64,000 nt of DNA, taken from NCBI GenBank assembly GCA_028023455.1, contig JAQFVV010012395.1, positions 6,510,001 through 6,574,000 on the forward strand. The letters are read 5' to 3'. Both the position numbers and the translations under genes were made by a program. Shown piece after piece: positions 22,459-32,680 of the stretch. This DNA is from Epiperipatus broadwayi. Its lineage: Eukaryota > Onychophora > Udeonychophora > Euonychophora > Peripatidae. The notes below the pieces were generated by a model. The model saw nothing but the letters and a program-made list of their open reading frames with translations, did not search any database and was not told where the DNA came from. Position 1 is the first letter of the stretch. Every line of letters begins with the position of its first letter.

Positions 22459-25260
22459 ACCTGTTATATATAATTCAGAGTGAATAAACTCGTTAAGTTA
22501 TTTAAGACAACTTATGTATATGTTTCAATTTTAATGTATATTGAATTTATGTCTGTTAGATTATAGTCTGGCCCTGTACAACCAATAAATATTATCTTCA
22601 ACTTGCTGAATATGATATTATAGAGTCCACTATTGAAAAGTCAAATCTTCATTTGATTGGACAAAATAAATAAAAATTGCAAGACTTCCTAAAAGATTGT
22701 TTATGATAAACCTGAGCATTGTTTTCATGGGAGAAGTAAGAGTTATTTCCAAGACATTTTAAAAAAGTGTGATATTGATTGTTTTAATTGGAAAAATATG
22801 GCAGGGAATTGTGTTGAAGTAATTTTAGAAAGAAAAGTTTTCTGATGAAAAAATTAAAAGAAAGAATCACAAAATATCAATCAGAAAAATGGACCAGCAT
22901 GTTCTATATGGGGACATATTTGTAATTTACAGATTGGTTTATATAGTCATTGCAAAACTCATTGAAATGGCTATACCCATCTAAAAATGGTTTTTAAATA
23001 TATTGTAGTGTTTTATAGGTAACTACAAATAAAAGAAGACAATAGATAAAAGTGTATGTTGCATATAGAAAAAGGTAAATCTAATTTGATTATAGCAGTT
23101 GAATGTGTCAAACACTCTCTTTTAGGTATTTTACTTTTCTATATTGTACCTGGAACCACCACTTGTAACAAACTAATTAATTATGATTTCTTTGTAATAC
23201 AATATTATTTTTATTATATTCAAAATATTATTTTATTTTTTGGACATATTGATTATTTATTAGCAATTATTCTTTATTATCTTTTACTTTATGTTATTAT
23301 CTTTTCTTCTTTAACACCTATAACAATGGATAGTACATTCCAGCAGAGGGATAGAATAGATGAACCATCAATGATACCTACAGTTAGATTGAAGCTACAC
23401 AAAAGCACACAAGATGATATTTCCTGGCTATAGTACCTCTCCATACTGCTGAGTCAAAATCTGACATCCAAAAGCACTTTATTTCTTTTGAGAACAAGTC
23501 TTGTGTTATCCAACCATATATGTTATATATAGTTGGCATGCCTGGATGAGAGGCACATGAACCCAGTGCTTGAAATATACTGTGGCTAGCTCACATTTTT
23601 GATCAGGGCTCCAACATGGTATTACTTAACACAAGAAAGTATTTTAACTTTTTAAATTACTGGTGACTCAATTAAGAGAGATATTATAGACCAAGTGAAA
23701 AACACATATTTAAATAGATATAACAAGTATTAATACAGAACAAAGTAAATAAATACACATAATTTGTTAACAATTCACTATTATGAATGCCCATTATAGT
23801 TCATTTCATTAAAGAAATATATTTGTCTAGACAATTTATAGTTCCAAAAATATATTTACCTAGCTTTTGTTATGGTGAGATGTCATCTTTTCTGCAGCTG
23901 GCATTTGCATTTGTTTTTATCCTTCCTGATGGCTGGCTTTTTGGTCACCAGTGACAACTTGTTGACTGTCCTTCCAGACTTCTGTCAAACAATGGGAGAG
24001 TATGCAGTAGCATCTATGTCACAGTTTAGGCATTGATTCCAGGTAATAACAATTGATGGAGCCAAGGACTCAGCATAAAACCCAACTGAACCCTCCAATG
24101 GCTCTCTAGCAATGCATGTTGCTAGCCTCCACAATTTCTTTGCTTATATTTTTGCCACAGCTGAGGGTAATGTTAACTATGCCCTCAGTGATGAATAGAT
24201 CTGGTGGAGTGGAAAATTGGAAATACTGGATGACAACTTTTTCAAAGACTCGCTAAAACTTTTGGAAAAACTGGACAAGGTTGAATAAAAATAATAAACT
24301 TTTGATAATTCTGGCTAATCAAAAAAAAAGATAGATAACTGCCCTTTTATCTAGTTAAGTGTCAGGTGCCATATTGAATTTTTTTAAAAACTGGCCTGAG
24401 ACACAATTTTCACAATAACTTCAGTTTTAATAATGTTAGAGCATAAAAATTTACATTGATAGAAACTAGAAAAATTAAAGAAAACAATATGGCTAAGACA
24501 AATAGTGATTATCATTAAAAAAATAATGTAACAGAAATTTCCACATCCAAAACAATTATTACTTAATTGTTTGTTCATAATTGCTACTTTATCATTAACT
24601 AAGTTTAAATTACATCTTCAGTGGTAATTTCTTTGTATTCCTCACAAAATTTCCTTTAAAATGATATATAAAACATCTTACCTGAGATAATCGATAGCTT
24701 CAGAACTTGTGATAATAGGAAGATAAGAATTCTTCATTTTTTTCTTGCACCCCAAAGTTGAAAAAGTTCAAGAGGTCTGAAAGAAAAAAACATTCTCCCT
24801 AATAAAAGATAAAAAAAAAATCAGAATGTAAAAACAATAAAACAAGTATAGATATTATTACTTACCTCTATAAATTATTTTAATTTTAGACTTTGGATAA
24901 ACCAACCTTGTTCATAACATCATTATACTGAATAATCATTGCCAATACAGAAAACAATTTACAAATGTAGAATATGAAAAGTCAAAGATTACTAAAAAGG
25001 TTTTAAAGGCACATATTTATATATAAAAAATGTTTATATTCTACCTCTTTCAGGATATGTCTTCCAGAGAAGCATACCTGTTCATATTACCTAATATAAA
25101 TATGCAAAATATTAAATATTTCATACTATTCAATATTATTATTAATAAAAGATAAATCATTTCAGATCTTGTTTACCAATTGGCAAAAGTAATCAGTAAA
25201 ACAAAAACAAAAACTAAGTTAGTAAAACAAAAATAATAAAAACTAAGTTAGTAAAACAAA
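22459..25260. other. Unassigned DNA
   Basis: A 125-codon open frame at 23056-23433 is mostly hydrophobic and A/T-driven until its last 35 codons; I see no family. The 23450-24260 stretch is less A/T-rich and may be an unclassified repeat. Short direct repeats of ACTAAGTTAGTAAAACAAAAA lie at about 25212-25260, just left of the foldback element. Confidence 0.35.
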
Positions 25261-25695
25261 AACAATAATATTTAAACAGCATTAAACTGTTGCACATGCG
25301 TTTTGGATTTTAAATATAAAATGAATGAATACTAATGCTTCAACCACATGATAAAGTCTTTGGAAAAGGTAGAATGGCCATCTATCTTTTTGAACCCAAA
25401 TGCTTTTGTATGGGCGAATCTTAAGTGTTTGAAAGTAAAAGCGTGAAGATATTAAATAATCACTTTAAATTACTTTTACATGCTTGAATGAATGACGCTG
25501 GTGAAATTTATTAGAATTAAGATACCTCATACTTATTTGAAATTAAATATATGTAAATAAGTCAATTAAGATAGATGGCCATTCTATCTTTTCCAAAGAC
25601 TTTATCATGTGGTCGAAGCATTAGTATTCATTCATTTTATATTTAAAATCCAAAGCGCATGTGCAACAGTTTAATGCTGTTTAAATATTATTGTT
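25261..25695. mobile_element. Foldback element with 128-bp inverted repeats
   Basis: The left arm (25261-25388) and right arm (25568-25695) are inverted copies with only a few mismatches (for example TTCAACCACATGATAAAG against CTTTATCATGTGGTCGAA). They flank a 179-bp A/T-rich centre with no coding capacity. This is the architecture of a foldback MITE; the arms' high identity suggests recent insertion or gene conversion. I could not define a target duplication. It stands about 80 bp from the piggyBac-like fragment, but I see no shared ends. Confidence 0.85.
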
Positions 25696-25779
25696 TATAA
25701 AAAAACATGTTATATAAAATAATTGTCTTATTTAAAATAAAAACAAAAACTGCAATCTCTCTGTGCAACTGGTATGTAG

Positions 25780-26377
25780 CTTTGAAATTAACATTGCATT
25801 TTTCTATAATAGGTTGAATTTGATAAATACAATCAAATTTTGTACTTTTTTTGTTCAGCATTTTTTTATTATATTGGCAAAATATGGGATTCTAATAGTA
25901 GGATCATTACTCCCAATCTCCTTCAATCGGAATACAGGGATCTTACATAAATTCCCAATGTCATCCCAGAACAGGCAGACAATTCCCATTTTGTCACATT
26001 TTCCCAATCAAGCATACATTTCTCCTTAATGGCATATTTATTCATTTCTTCAAAAATTTTTAGACACAGCTTTTTATCAAATAACATATAAAAGAAATCT
26101 AAAATAAAATACTCACCTACAGTCAAAAACTTCAAACCTGTCCTGTAATAACATTTGAATACATATTAGAAGCACTAGTTGATGGGCCTGCTCCAGTGCT
26201 ATTGTCCAGAACAACAGTTGTGTTTTTGCTTCGCATTTTCACTGATAAAGTGGTTGCTTCTTTGGATGATGATGTGAAGTATTCCTGTAGATCACTGTAT
26301 GTAATATTGTCATTAGAATAAAATGGTTTAGGAATTTCAAATTCATCGAGGCTGGAAGAAACTGTTTCTGAATCCAT
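25780..26377 (-). pseudogene. piggyBac-like transposase, N-terminal part
   Basis: On the minus strand an ATG at 26377 opens an acidic, Ser/Thr-rich 81-residue segment (MDSETVSSSLDEFEIPKPFY...), typical of the poorly conserved start of piggyBac-like transposases. After a short break near 26130 it continues as LFDKKLCLKIFEEMNKYAI, then WENVTKWELSACSGMTLGI, a clear relative of the conserved F-D-L---IVEETN-YA...W--VT--E---FLG---LMGI region of the DDE_Tnp_1_7 family. After a stop and shift, NDPTIRIPYFANII (about 25895-25860) fits the next segment (DPLL-IP-I---M). The catalytic Asp residues lie further on and are absent, so the protein is incomplete. The break at 26130 could be a short intron or a frameshift. 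Confidence 0.6.
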
Positions 26378-26399
26378 ATCTGCCGATTAATTTCTTTAC

Positions 26400-27440
26400 G
26401 TCATTTTGTCTTCATGTAATCTAAAAAACTGAGAAAAAATTAATAAACATAATTGACCTTCCTCGAAAAAAATTAATAAAAACTTTATTTTTTGGCGTAG
26501 AAAAAAATGGTGATTACCTGCAGAAAGTACGAAAAAGACACAGAGAGTTGTATTCATGCATGCATAGTCCTCTTCGTTTTTCCATAATTTCAGAAAAAAA
26601 ACTCAAACTTCAACGAATAACAATGATGCACGGATAGTCCACCCAAAACACTGAAGCAGATTTATACCTAATTCTCCCATTGTTTATTTCTTTTATCATA
26701 ACTTTAATCTGGTTTAATTAATTTTTAGATTTTATTTATCTAATTTTTATTAGATTCATCTAACATTTTATTGGCCATGAATCTTTCAAATTAATTGCAT
26801 TCCTGTCGATATGATAGTTTATAAAAGTTTATTTTATTAATTTTATTTTAATCTTTTATGATTACTTGTTTTTAACCCTTTTTTTTCCTTTTAATTTAGA
26901 AAAAAAAAAGAGGTTTTAAATCTTTGCTCAAGCCTATTTTTCCTAAATCAGTTTTATTTAAAAAAAAAAAAAAGATGCAATCTTTAATTTTTTTCAAAAT
27001 TATATTTTAAAATCTATTTTTAAATATATTTTTCTTGTTTTCTCTTATATTTTCCTTCTTTTTCATAATTTATTAATTTATTTCAACACATGTAACACAG
27101 ATATGTATGTGAGTTTTATAACATATCTCATTAGCATTACAATACCACCCCACCGCCATTATTTGAGAGGTAAAATGCATAAATTTGACCCATTTTAGCT
27201 CTGATTTTTGCTTTGCTTTACTATTTGATTTTTCATTTTTATTTATTTATCAAATCAATTTTGGTATTATTTTAAAATTGTTTTTTTTTCACTCAAGGTC
27301 CAGGAACATTATTGCATACATATTTCTTTTACCAATGGGTCTGTATAATTAATTTGATTTATTTATCAGATGGTTCCTTTTTGCTTTTAATCAAATTTAG
27401 TAATCGAGCATTATAACTTCCTTTTTCTCTTGGTCATTTG
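26400..27440. other. AT-rich DNA, nothing recognised
   Basis: Long A and T runs (for example 26900-26910 and 26961-26973) and no frame. Confidence 0.4.
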
Positions 27441-27449
27441 CCATGACAA

Positions 27450-28215
27450 ATGCGTTATTGTCATATTTGCATACTATACATTTGTGTAAATATGAAGCAC
27501 ATAGGAAGAAAAATGTAAACAATTACATTAAAGACCTACTAATAGCAGGATTCAAATACAAAACTATTAGGAGGAAAGTCATGAAATTTAACAGCACAAT
27601 AGATGATAAATTGCCTCGCACCAATCTACCCAGAATAACGGTCCCCTACATCCCTAAAATATCCAATAAACTAACGAAAACCTTAAGCAACAAATTCAGC
27701 ATCCACCACCCAACACTAATAGGTTGATCAATAACTCCAAAGATTACATTGATCCAGCGCTCACCCCACATGTGGTGTACTCCATTTCCTGCCCCCAGGC
27801 CGGATGCCATGCCACATATTATGGGGAAACGAAAGCCCCAATTAACATCAGGTTGGCTCAATATCGGTACACCTTCAATAGAGCCCAAACGAACAGCAGC
27901 ACATCTTCTGCATTTTTTGAACATACTAAACAATCAGGGCACAATTTCATACCCGCTAACCCCGTTATTTTATGCTCAGAACCAAACGACTACAGGAGAA
28001 AGATAAAAGAGGCATTCTACATTAACAGAGACATCCATGCAATCAACAGAGGAGACACGTGCTTCGACATTTCGAAAAAAGGCTTAACAGTAACTCATTT
28101 GAATATTCTCATTTACATATATCAAGTATATTTTCACGAAGGCTATGAGTATGAGGCACGGTTCCTCGAAAACGTTCAGCCAAATTTATTACTAACTATA
28201 TTTTTTCTCTAATAA
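27450..28215 (+). pseudogene. Penelope-like element, 3' end with GIY-YIG endonuclease (copy 1)
   Basis: A 5'-truncated Penelope-like element. The first part (27450-27725) is the end of the reverse transcriptase: NNYIKDLLIAGFKYKTIRRK and then RITVPYIPKISNKLTKTLSN, the conserved lPYIPk-s-kL linker. After one frameshift near 27725, 27724-28212 gives the GIY-YIG endonuclease: HVVYSISCPQAGCHATYYGE (VY-I-C...C-YYGET, the GIY...YIG pair), a basic IRLAQYRY, and H-----GHNF with KIKEAFYI. This domain nicks target DNA for element insertion. The catalytic core up to the Glu-containing helix is open, making it the best preserved Penelope copy here. The reverse transcriptase core is missing. Confidence 0.85.
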
Positions 28216-28229
28216 TTTACAATTAAGTA

Positions 28230-29384
28230 TTTTTCATTTTTACAAATAAGGAGAAATTAAAACCACATGGACTCTAGTAAATTGTCTGGAAGTTTTTATA
28301 TACATGATTTTCGAAGTGGATCACAGAGTTAATTCTTATCACAACACTATCACCTGTCATAATGAAGCATTTATTTTACCTTGCATCCTCTGTCTTGACT
28401 TTCCCATTGGCTAGCATCCCTATCTCTATCTACAGGCCATATTTCCACTGACAGTTTAGTTTTAAAAGGATATGGTATATTTTTCCCAAAATGAAGCTGT
28501 ACAAGTTCAAACTTGACTCGTTTTTAGATCAAATTATCATGACAATCTGTAGAAATTTTCTTAACTCACCCTTTGTGATTATCATTCATATAAACTCTAA
28601 ATAATCACCCTAGTTCCTGCATGATTTCACAGATTATGAATAGACTTGAGGATGTTTTATTTTATGCTTATTGATCCATTTTCTTCCACTCTTCAGAAAT
28701 GAATGATGTTCCATGATGAGAGATAATTTTATCCAGGACTTCAATGGTTTCAAAATGTCACCATGAGAGATAATTTTATCCAGGATTTCAATAATTTCAA
28801 AATGTCACCGTTCTAACATCTGAACAGTCTGTTTGGTGTTTGCCTGTGACACAGAGTATGAGGCCATCAGTTTCAAAAAAATATCATACACTACTATCAG
28901 ATACCTTGTTTTGTTAAATGGGGGAAATGGTCCAAAATAATCTATAGTTACCAGGTTATTTGGTTGTTGAGAGTGAATGGGCATAAGTGGCTCTAAGCCT
29001 TACACATTATATGGTTTTGTTTTCAGACATAGCTTACCCTCATTTGTGAATGCTGGCATACATACCTGAACAGTAGAACAAATGTCTTAACCAACCCTTG
29101 ATTTTACTTGCTCCATAATGTCCATAACTTTGATGAACATATTCAACCATAAACTTTTACAGGGTGATGAATATCACTATACATTCCTCCCCTTCCTTTT
29201 GTATTGTACCCCCCTCCTTTATGCAATAGCCCTTTCTATAACCCCCCAAAGGATTGTTTATATTTTCTTTTATGGGTTGATTATGTAGATATTTCATTAT
29301 TTGCCAGCAGTCGCAGTCTGCTCTTTGTCTTTCTCTTAACTCCTGGAAGTCATTTTCTACTGAATCATTTTTATCTATTTTCAT
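28230..29384 (-). pseudogene. Gypsy-2 integrase remnant
   Basis: The minus strand opens with a linker frame (29384-29157; ELRERQRADCDCWQIMKYL). QSYGHYGASKI (about 29135-29105) follows, the H-x-GH-G--KI zinc-binding start. The catalytic core is represented by VTIDYFGPFPPF (about 28950-28915, first Asp) and YLIVVYDIFLKLMASY (about 28905-28860, second Asp). IISHGDILKPLKSWIKLSLIMEHHSFLKS-like pieces are disrupted by a 47-bp tandem duplication at 28716-28809. INKHKIKHPQVYS (about 28675-28640) follows. Order and motifs are those of a Ty3/Gypsy integrase. Confidence 0.7.
28716..28809. repeat. 47-bp tandem duplication inside Gypsy-2 integrase
   Basis: Two copies (28716-28762 and 28763-28809) of a unit starting ATGAGAGATAATTTTATCC and ending AAAATGTCACC. 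Because 47 is not a multiple of three it shifts the frame. Confidence 0.95.
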
Positions 29385-29559
29385 TGAGGCAATACATAGA
29401 TCATTACAATTAAATGTTGTTAGTCCATTGAAGTTGGATAATGGCTTACTGTATCTGCTACAACATTCTCATTTCCTCTGCAGTATTTCACACTATAATC
29501 AAATTCTTGGAGGAACAAGCTTCACCTTATCAGATGACTGTTTGTTAAGAAACTATGGT

Positions 29560-30750
29560 TTAAAAATTTGAGGCTCTTATGATCTGTGATTGCTATCATC
29601 TCAGATCCTATTAGAAACTGACAAAGTTTTTGGAAAGTCCAAAAAATAGCCAGGGCTTGTTTTTCCATCAACCATGTAATTTAGTTCAGATACATTCAAT
29701 GACCAGCTTATAAAGAAAAGGATCCCATGCTGACCTCCCCTCTTGGATTTGGAAAAGAGTAGTACCCAATACAGCACCACTGCTGTCAGTTTGTACAATA
29801 GCATGACTTCCTTTAAAAAACCAGCTTTTTCATTTTGAAAACTGCTATCATGCTGCGCCATCCATACCCAAGACAGCAATTATAATAGAATCGGTTGTAA
29901 AAATTACATAAGCCTAGAAATAAACTTATGTGTTTTTTTATTCCTGGAATATAGAAACTCCTGAATTGCTTGGATCTTGTCAGGATGTGGTTGAATTCTT
30001 TTCCACTTATTATATGTTCTAAAAACTTGACTTTGGTTGCCATTAAGTTGTTTTTTTTTTAAATTTTATTTCTCCGTTTTTTTTTTTACATTCTCAAAGT
30101 ACTGTTCTAAATGAATGAAGTGTTTGTTCTTCAATACTTTCTGATGCTAATATTATGTCATTGACATACATTATTATTAAATTTTTTTTATTTCGCCTGA
30201 TAATACATGATCCAGGCATTGTATTAGCCCTGCTCCACTATTTGTTTTAAACTGAATGGTATACAGTTATAGTTGTATGTATGCCCATTGTAACAAAATG
30301 TGGTATAGTTCCAATCATGAGGATGTAATTTGATCTGCTAGTAACTGGCAGTCAAATCAAATATCCAAAATATCTTTTTATGAAATTTTGCCAATAATTC
30401 ATGTATGGTCAGAGGAGCATTGGTGTAAGAGATGGCTATTTTATTCAATTGTCTCATGTCCAATTGCAGCCGGATAGACCTGTCCTTTTTTTACTGTCAC
30501 TATGGAATTGTTAAAGGGCAACAAACATTTGGATATAAATCCCCACTTCAGTATTTTTTCTATTTGCTCTTTAACCTCTATTGATAAGGAATAGGGTATG
30601 CACTGGTCTGGTTAGTCTTTCATGAATCGTGCTGTGCCCATAACCTTGAATTACCCCAGGGATATCTGCAAAAATACTTTTGTACTCACTTAACATCTGT
30701 TTCAACCGCTTTCTTTGATAATTATTTATAAATTTAAATTCTTTTACCCC
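29560..30750 (-). pseudogene. Gypsy-2 reverse transcriptase and RNase H remnant
   Basis: MLSEYKSIFADIPGVIQGYG (about 30695-30635) is the usual entry to a Gypsy reverse transcriptase (LL-E---vF-D-PG). FDLTASY (about 30360) and FCYNGHTYNYNCIPFSLK follow, then the catalytic loop MYVNDIILASESIEEQTLHS (about 30175-30115), where YVDD has become YVND. ATKVKFLEHIISGKEF (about 30040-29995) and LCNFYNRF lead into an RNase H piece, where QHGILFFISWSLNVSELNYM (about 29730-29670) matches the H--a-iSrsLn-sE-nY segment. The changed Asp and several frameshifts show that it is dead. Confidence 0.75.
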
Positions 30751-31079
30751 CATACATATTTCCCGTTTTACCTCTGTGCTTTGTATACAACATGTCAGAG
30801 CGGATTTGTACATTTTGTCAGACATAAATGTCACTACCTTTCCTAATCTTATCTGATTTAACTCATAGCACACAGCCAGTCCTAGGCATGAAAACCAATC
30901 CAAGTATGGCCTTGTGGATCAACCCTTCTAAAATAAGCTAAACATAATTGTCCTCTTTGTTTTCTATCCACATGTTTACCCAAACCTTCATTGACACTCA
31001 TTAATTTGGTCTTTTTACTATTGGCCATTGTTACCTATGCTGTCATTAATGGAAAAATTTTGATGTTAGGGTTTATTAC

Positions 31080-31690
31080 AGTCTAGGTCCAGCAATGCAC
31101 CTGTTATCACCACCTCCAATACTATTTTGACTTTAAGACAATGCTGGGGTGCCAATATCAGTTTTAATGCTGTTATGTTCCACCGTATGTTTTGATTTCT
31201 GTCCATAGCTCCTTAGGTTGTAAACTTTTCTATTATTATTTTTGTTCTAATTATTTATAAGTCTTGTACTTCATGTTATTTATAGGTTCTCTCTTTCTAG
31301 GTTTGAATTCCCTTTTCTTGTTTTCATAATTTGGCCTTGTGCTGTCAACTGCCTTAAGTAACTCAGTCATCTGTTCTACTGTTTTTTTTTTCAGTTCCAA
31401 TTAAAATTTGTTCCACATTATGTGGGAAATTGTGCCTTGCTATTCAAATGATTTGCTGTTCTGACAGTGGGTTAGCAGTTAGCAATCTTAATTTCACCTC
31501 TTGATAGCAGAAAAATGGAGTGAAAGGTTTGCCACATCATCATTTACCTAGTGACATCTGTTAAGGTTTTCTTGGTGTTCTTCACTCCAGTAGCTTGCTA
31601 ATAATGCTTGTCTATCTTCTCTAAATATAGACGGTCTTGAAAATAGGAATTCCCAAAAAAACTGATCATTATCTCAAAGATGACTACAAG
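31080..31690 (-). pseudogene. Gypsy-2 gag and protease remnant
   Basis: The minus strand reads LTANPLSEQQII (about 31478-31445), RHNFPHNVEQILIGTE (about 31440-31395) and MTELLKAVDSTRPNYENKKR with a basic tail (about 31375-31300). These are capsid C-terminal and nucleocapsid-like segments. Near 31140-31085 LKVKIVLEVVITGALLDLDC has the hydrophobic-D/T-G-A character of a retroviral-type protease active site, with T-G-A kept and the first Asp lost. No CCHC knuckle is visible. Confidence 0.5.
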
Positions 31691-31699
31691 CGATAGTGA

Positions 31700-32110
31700 C
31701 CATTGCCTCCTTGCTCAGCAGGTTCAACATGAAGTAGAATTCCAGGCTGCCAAGCCTTTTCTGTGTGCCCCAAAAATATTTTTAATTTTTAAAAATCGAT
31801 TTACAATATGTGAGCTATTTAAATGCATGTACATGCTTGTGCTTTTCTCTATGATCAATATTTATGTTCTTGACTTATATTGTTGTATTTTATTTATTAT
31901 TAAAGCCTGTCTTGTGTGTGTATAATTCAATCTCATTTCAAACAAAGATTTCTAAGCTATTATTATTATCCCTATGAGGAAATTCCATGGGTAAATGGAA
32001 CAATAAAAATGGTAGTATAGATAATATTTTTTCAGTCAAGGGGTACCCTTTCTTAACAGAAAGTGGTGCTTAAGAGTGAATTAATTCAATGCCTACAAAG
32101 TTGTTGTTTG
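31700..32110. other. Unassigned DNA
   Basis: No feature recognised; it may include the missing left end of Gypsy-2. Confidence 0.3.
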
Positions 32111-32314
32111 ATAGAAGAAACATAGTAGTTTAGATACATAGGAGAGATAGAATCATCATTAGTGATCTGTGGTTATGATAATCTAAATGGAGTAGTCATG
32201 TATAATATCATCATAGAAGAAACATAGTAGTTTAGATACATAGGAGAGATAGAATCATCATTAGTGATCTGTGGTTATGATAATCTAAATGGAGTAGTCA
32301 TGTATAATATCATC
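32111..32314. repeat. 102-bp perfect tandem duplication
   Basis: Two apparently identical copies, 32111-32212 and 32213-32314, each starting ATAGAAGAAACATAGTAG. Their identity implies a recent event, or an assembly artefact. Confidence 0.95.
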
Positions 32315-32429
32315 ATCATTATCAACCATTATCAATCCACTACAGGATGAAAGTCTCTCCAAGATCAAACTATCTTCTCTAATCTTTAGTGTATAAGAAT
32401 TACATTACTAAAATTAGCAATATATAAAA

Positions 32430-32565
32430 TTTAGAATTAAAAATTTATAAGGAATAAAAATGCATCAATTATGATAATTGGTGAAACAATATTACTATTT
32501 AGAATTAAAAATTTATAAGGAATAAAAATGCATCAATTATGATAATTGGTGAAACAATATTACTA
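32430..32565. repeat. 68-bp perfect tandem duplication
   Basis: Two identical copies, 32430-32497 and 32498-32565, starting TTTAGAATTAAAAATTTATA. It lies next to the SINE at 32584. Confidence 0.95.
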
Positions 32566-32680
32566 AACTAATAGAAGTTATTAGTCAATGCATTGGTGGC
32601 CTAGTGGTTTCTTAGCTGCCTTCTAAGCAGCTGGCCTGTGGTCGACCCCTGGTCAAGACATAAACTAATAGAAGTTATTA
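32564..32680 (+). mobile_element. tRNA-derived SINE, copy 2, with 20-bp target duplication
   Basis: A 77-bp insertion (32584-32660) is flanked by a perfect 20-bp duplication, TAAACTAATAGAAGTTATTA, at 32564-32583 and 32661-32680. It begins GTCAATGC like copy 1 at 4613. It carries A-box-like GGTGGCCTAGTGGTTTC (about 32595-32611) and B-box-like TGGTCGACCCCTGG (about 32639-32652). No poly-A or simple-repeat tail follows; it ends GGTCAAGACA. The intact duplication means that it inserted recently. Confidence 0.85.

Larger units (their letters stand above)
28230..31690 (-). mobile_element. Decayed Ty3/Gypsy element (Gypsy-2), no LTRs recognised
   Basis: Reading right to left on the minus strand the order is gag, protease, reverse transcriptase, RNase H, integrase, the Ty3/Gypsy order. 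Every domain is cut by stops and shifts. I found no LTR at either side: the integrase end runs up to the Penelope copy at 28215, and the gag start lies near 31690. It differs from the Gypsy elements at 38 kb and 60 kb in its protein motifs, so it is a third family. Confidence 0.8.

Noticed and set aside
20340-22480. Large LTR-like non-coding block
   Set aside because: Some phrases resemble LTR DNA, but there is no second copy, terminal sequence or purine tract in the window.
23056-23433. 125-codon open frame
   Set aside because: Mostly hydrophobic residues from TTT/ATT/TAT codons, no recognised domain, no splice or promoter context; likely chance in A/T-rich DNA.
26132-26377. Novel acidic host protein
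   Set aside because: The downstream EEMNKYA...VT--E segment points to a piggyBac-type transposase N-terminus instead.
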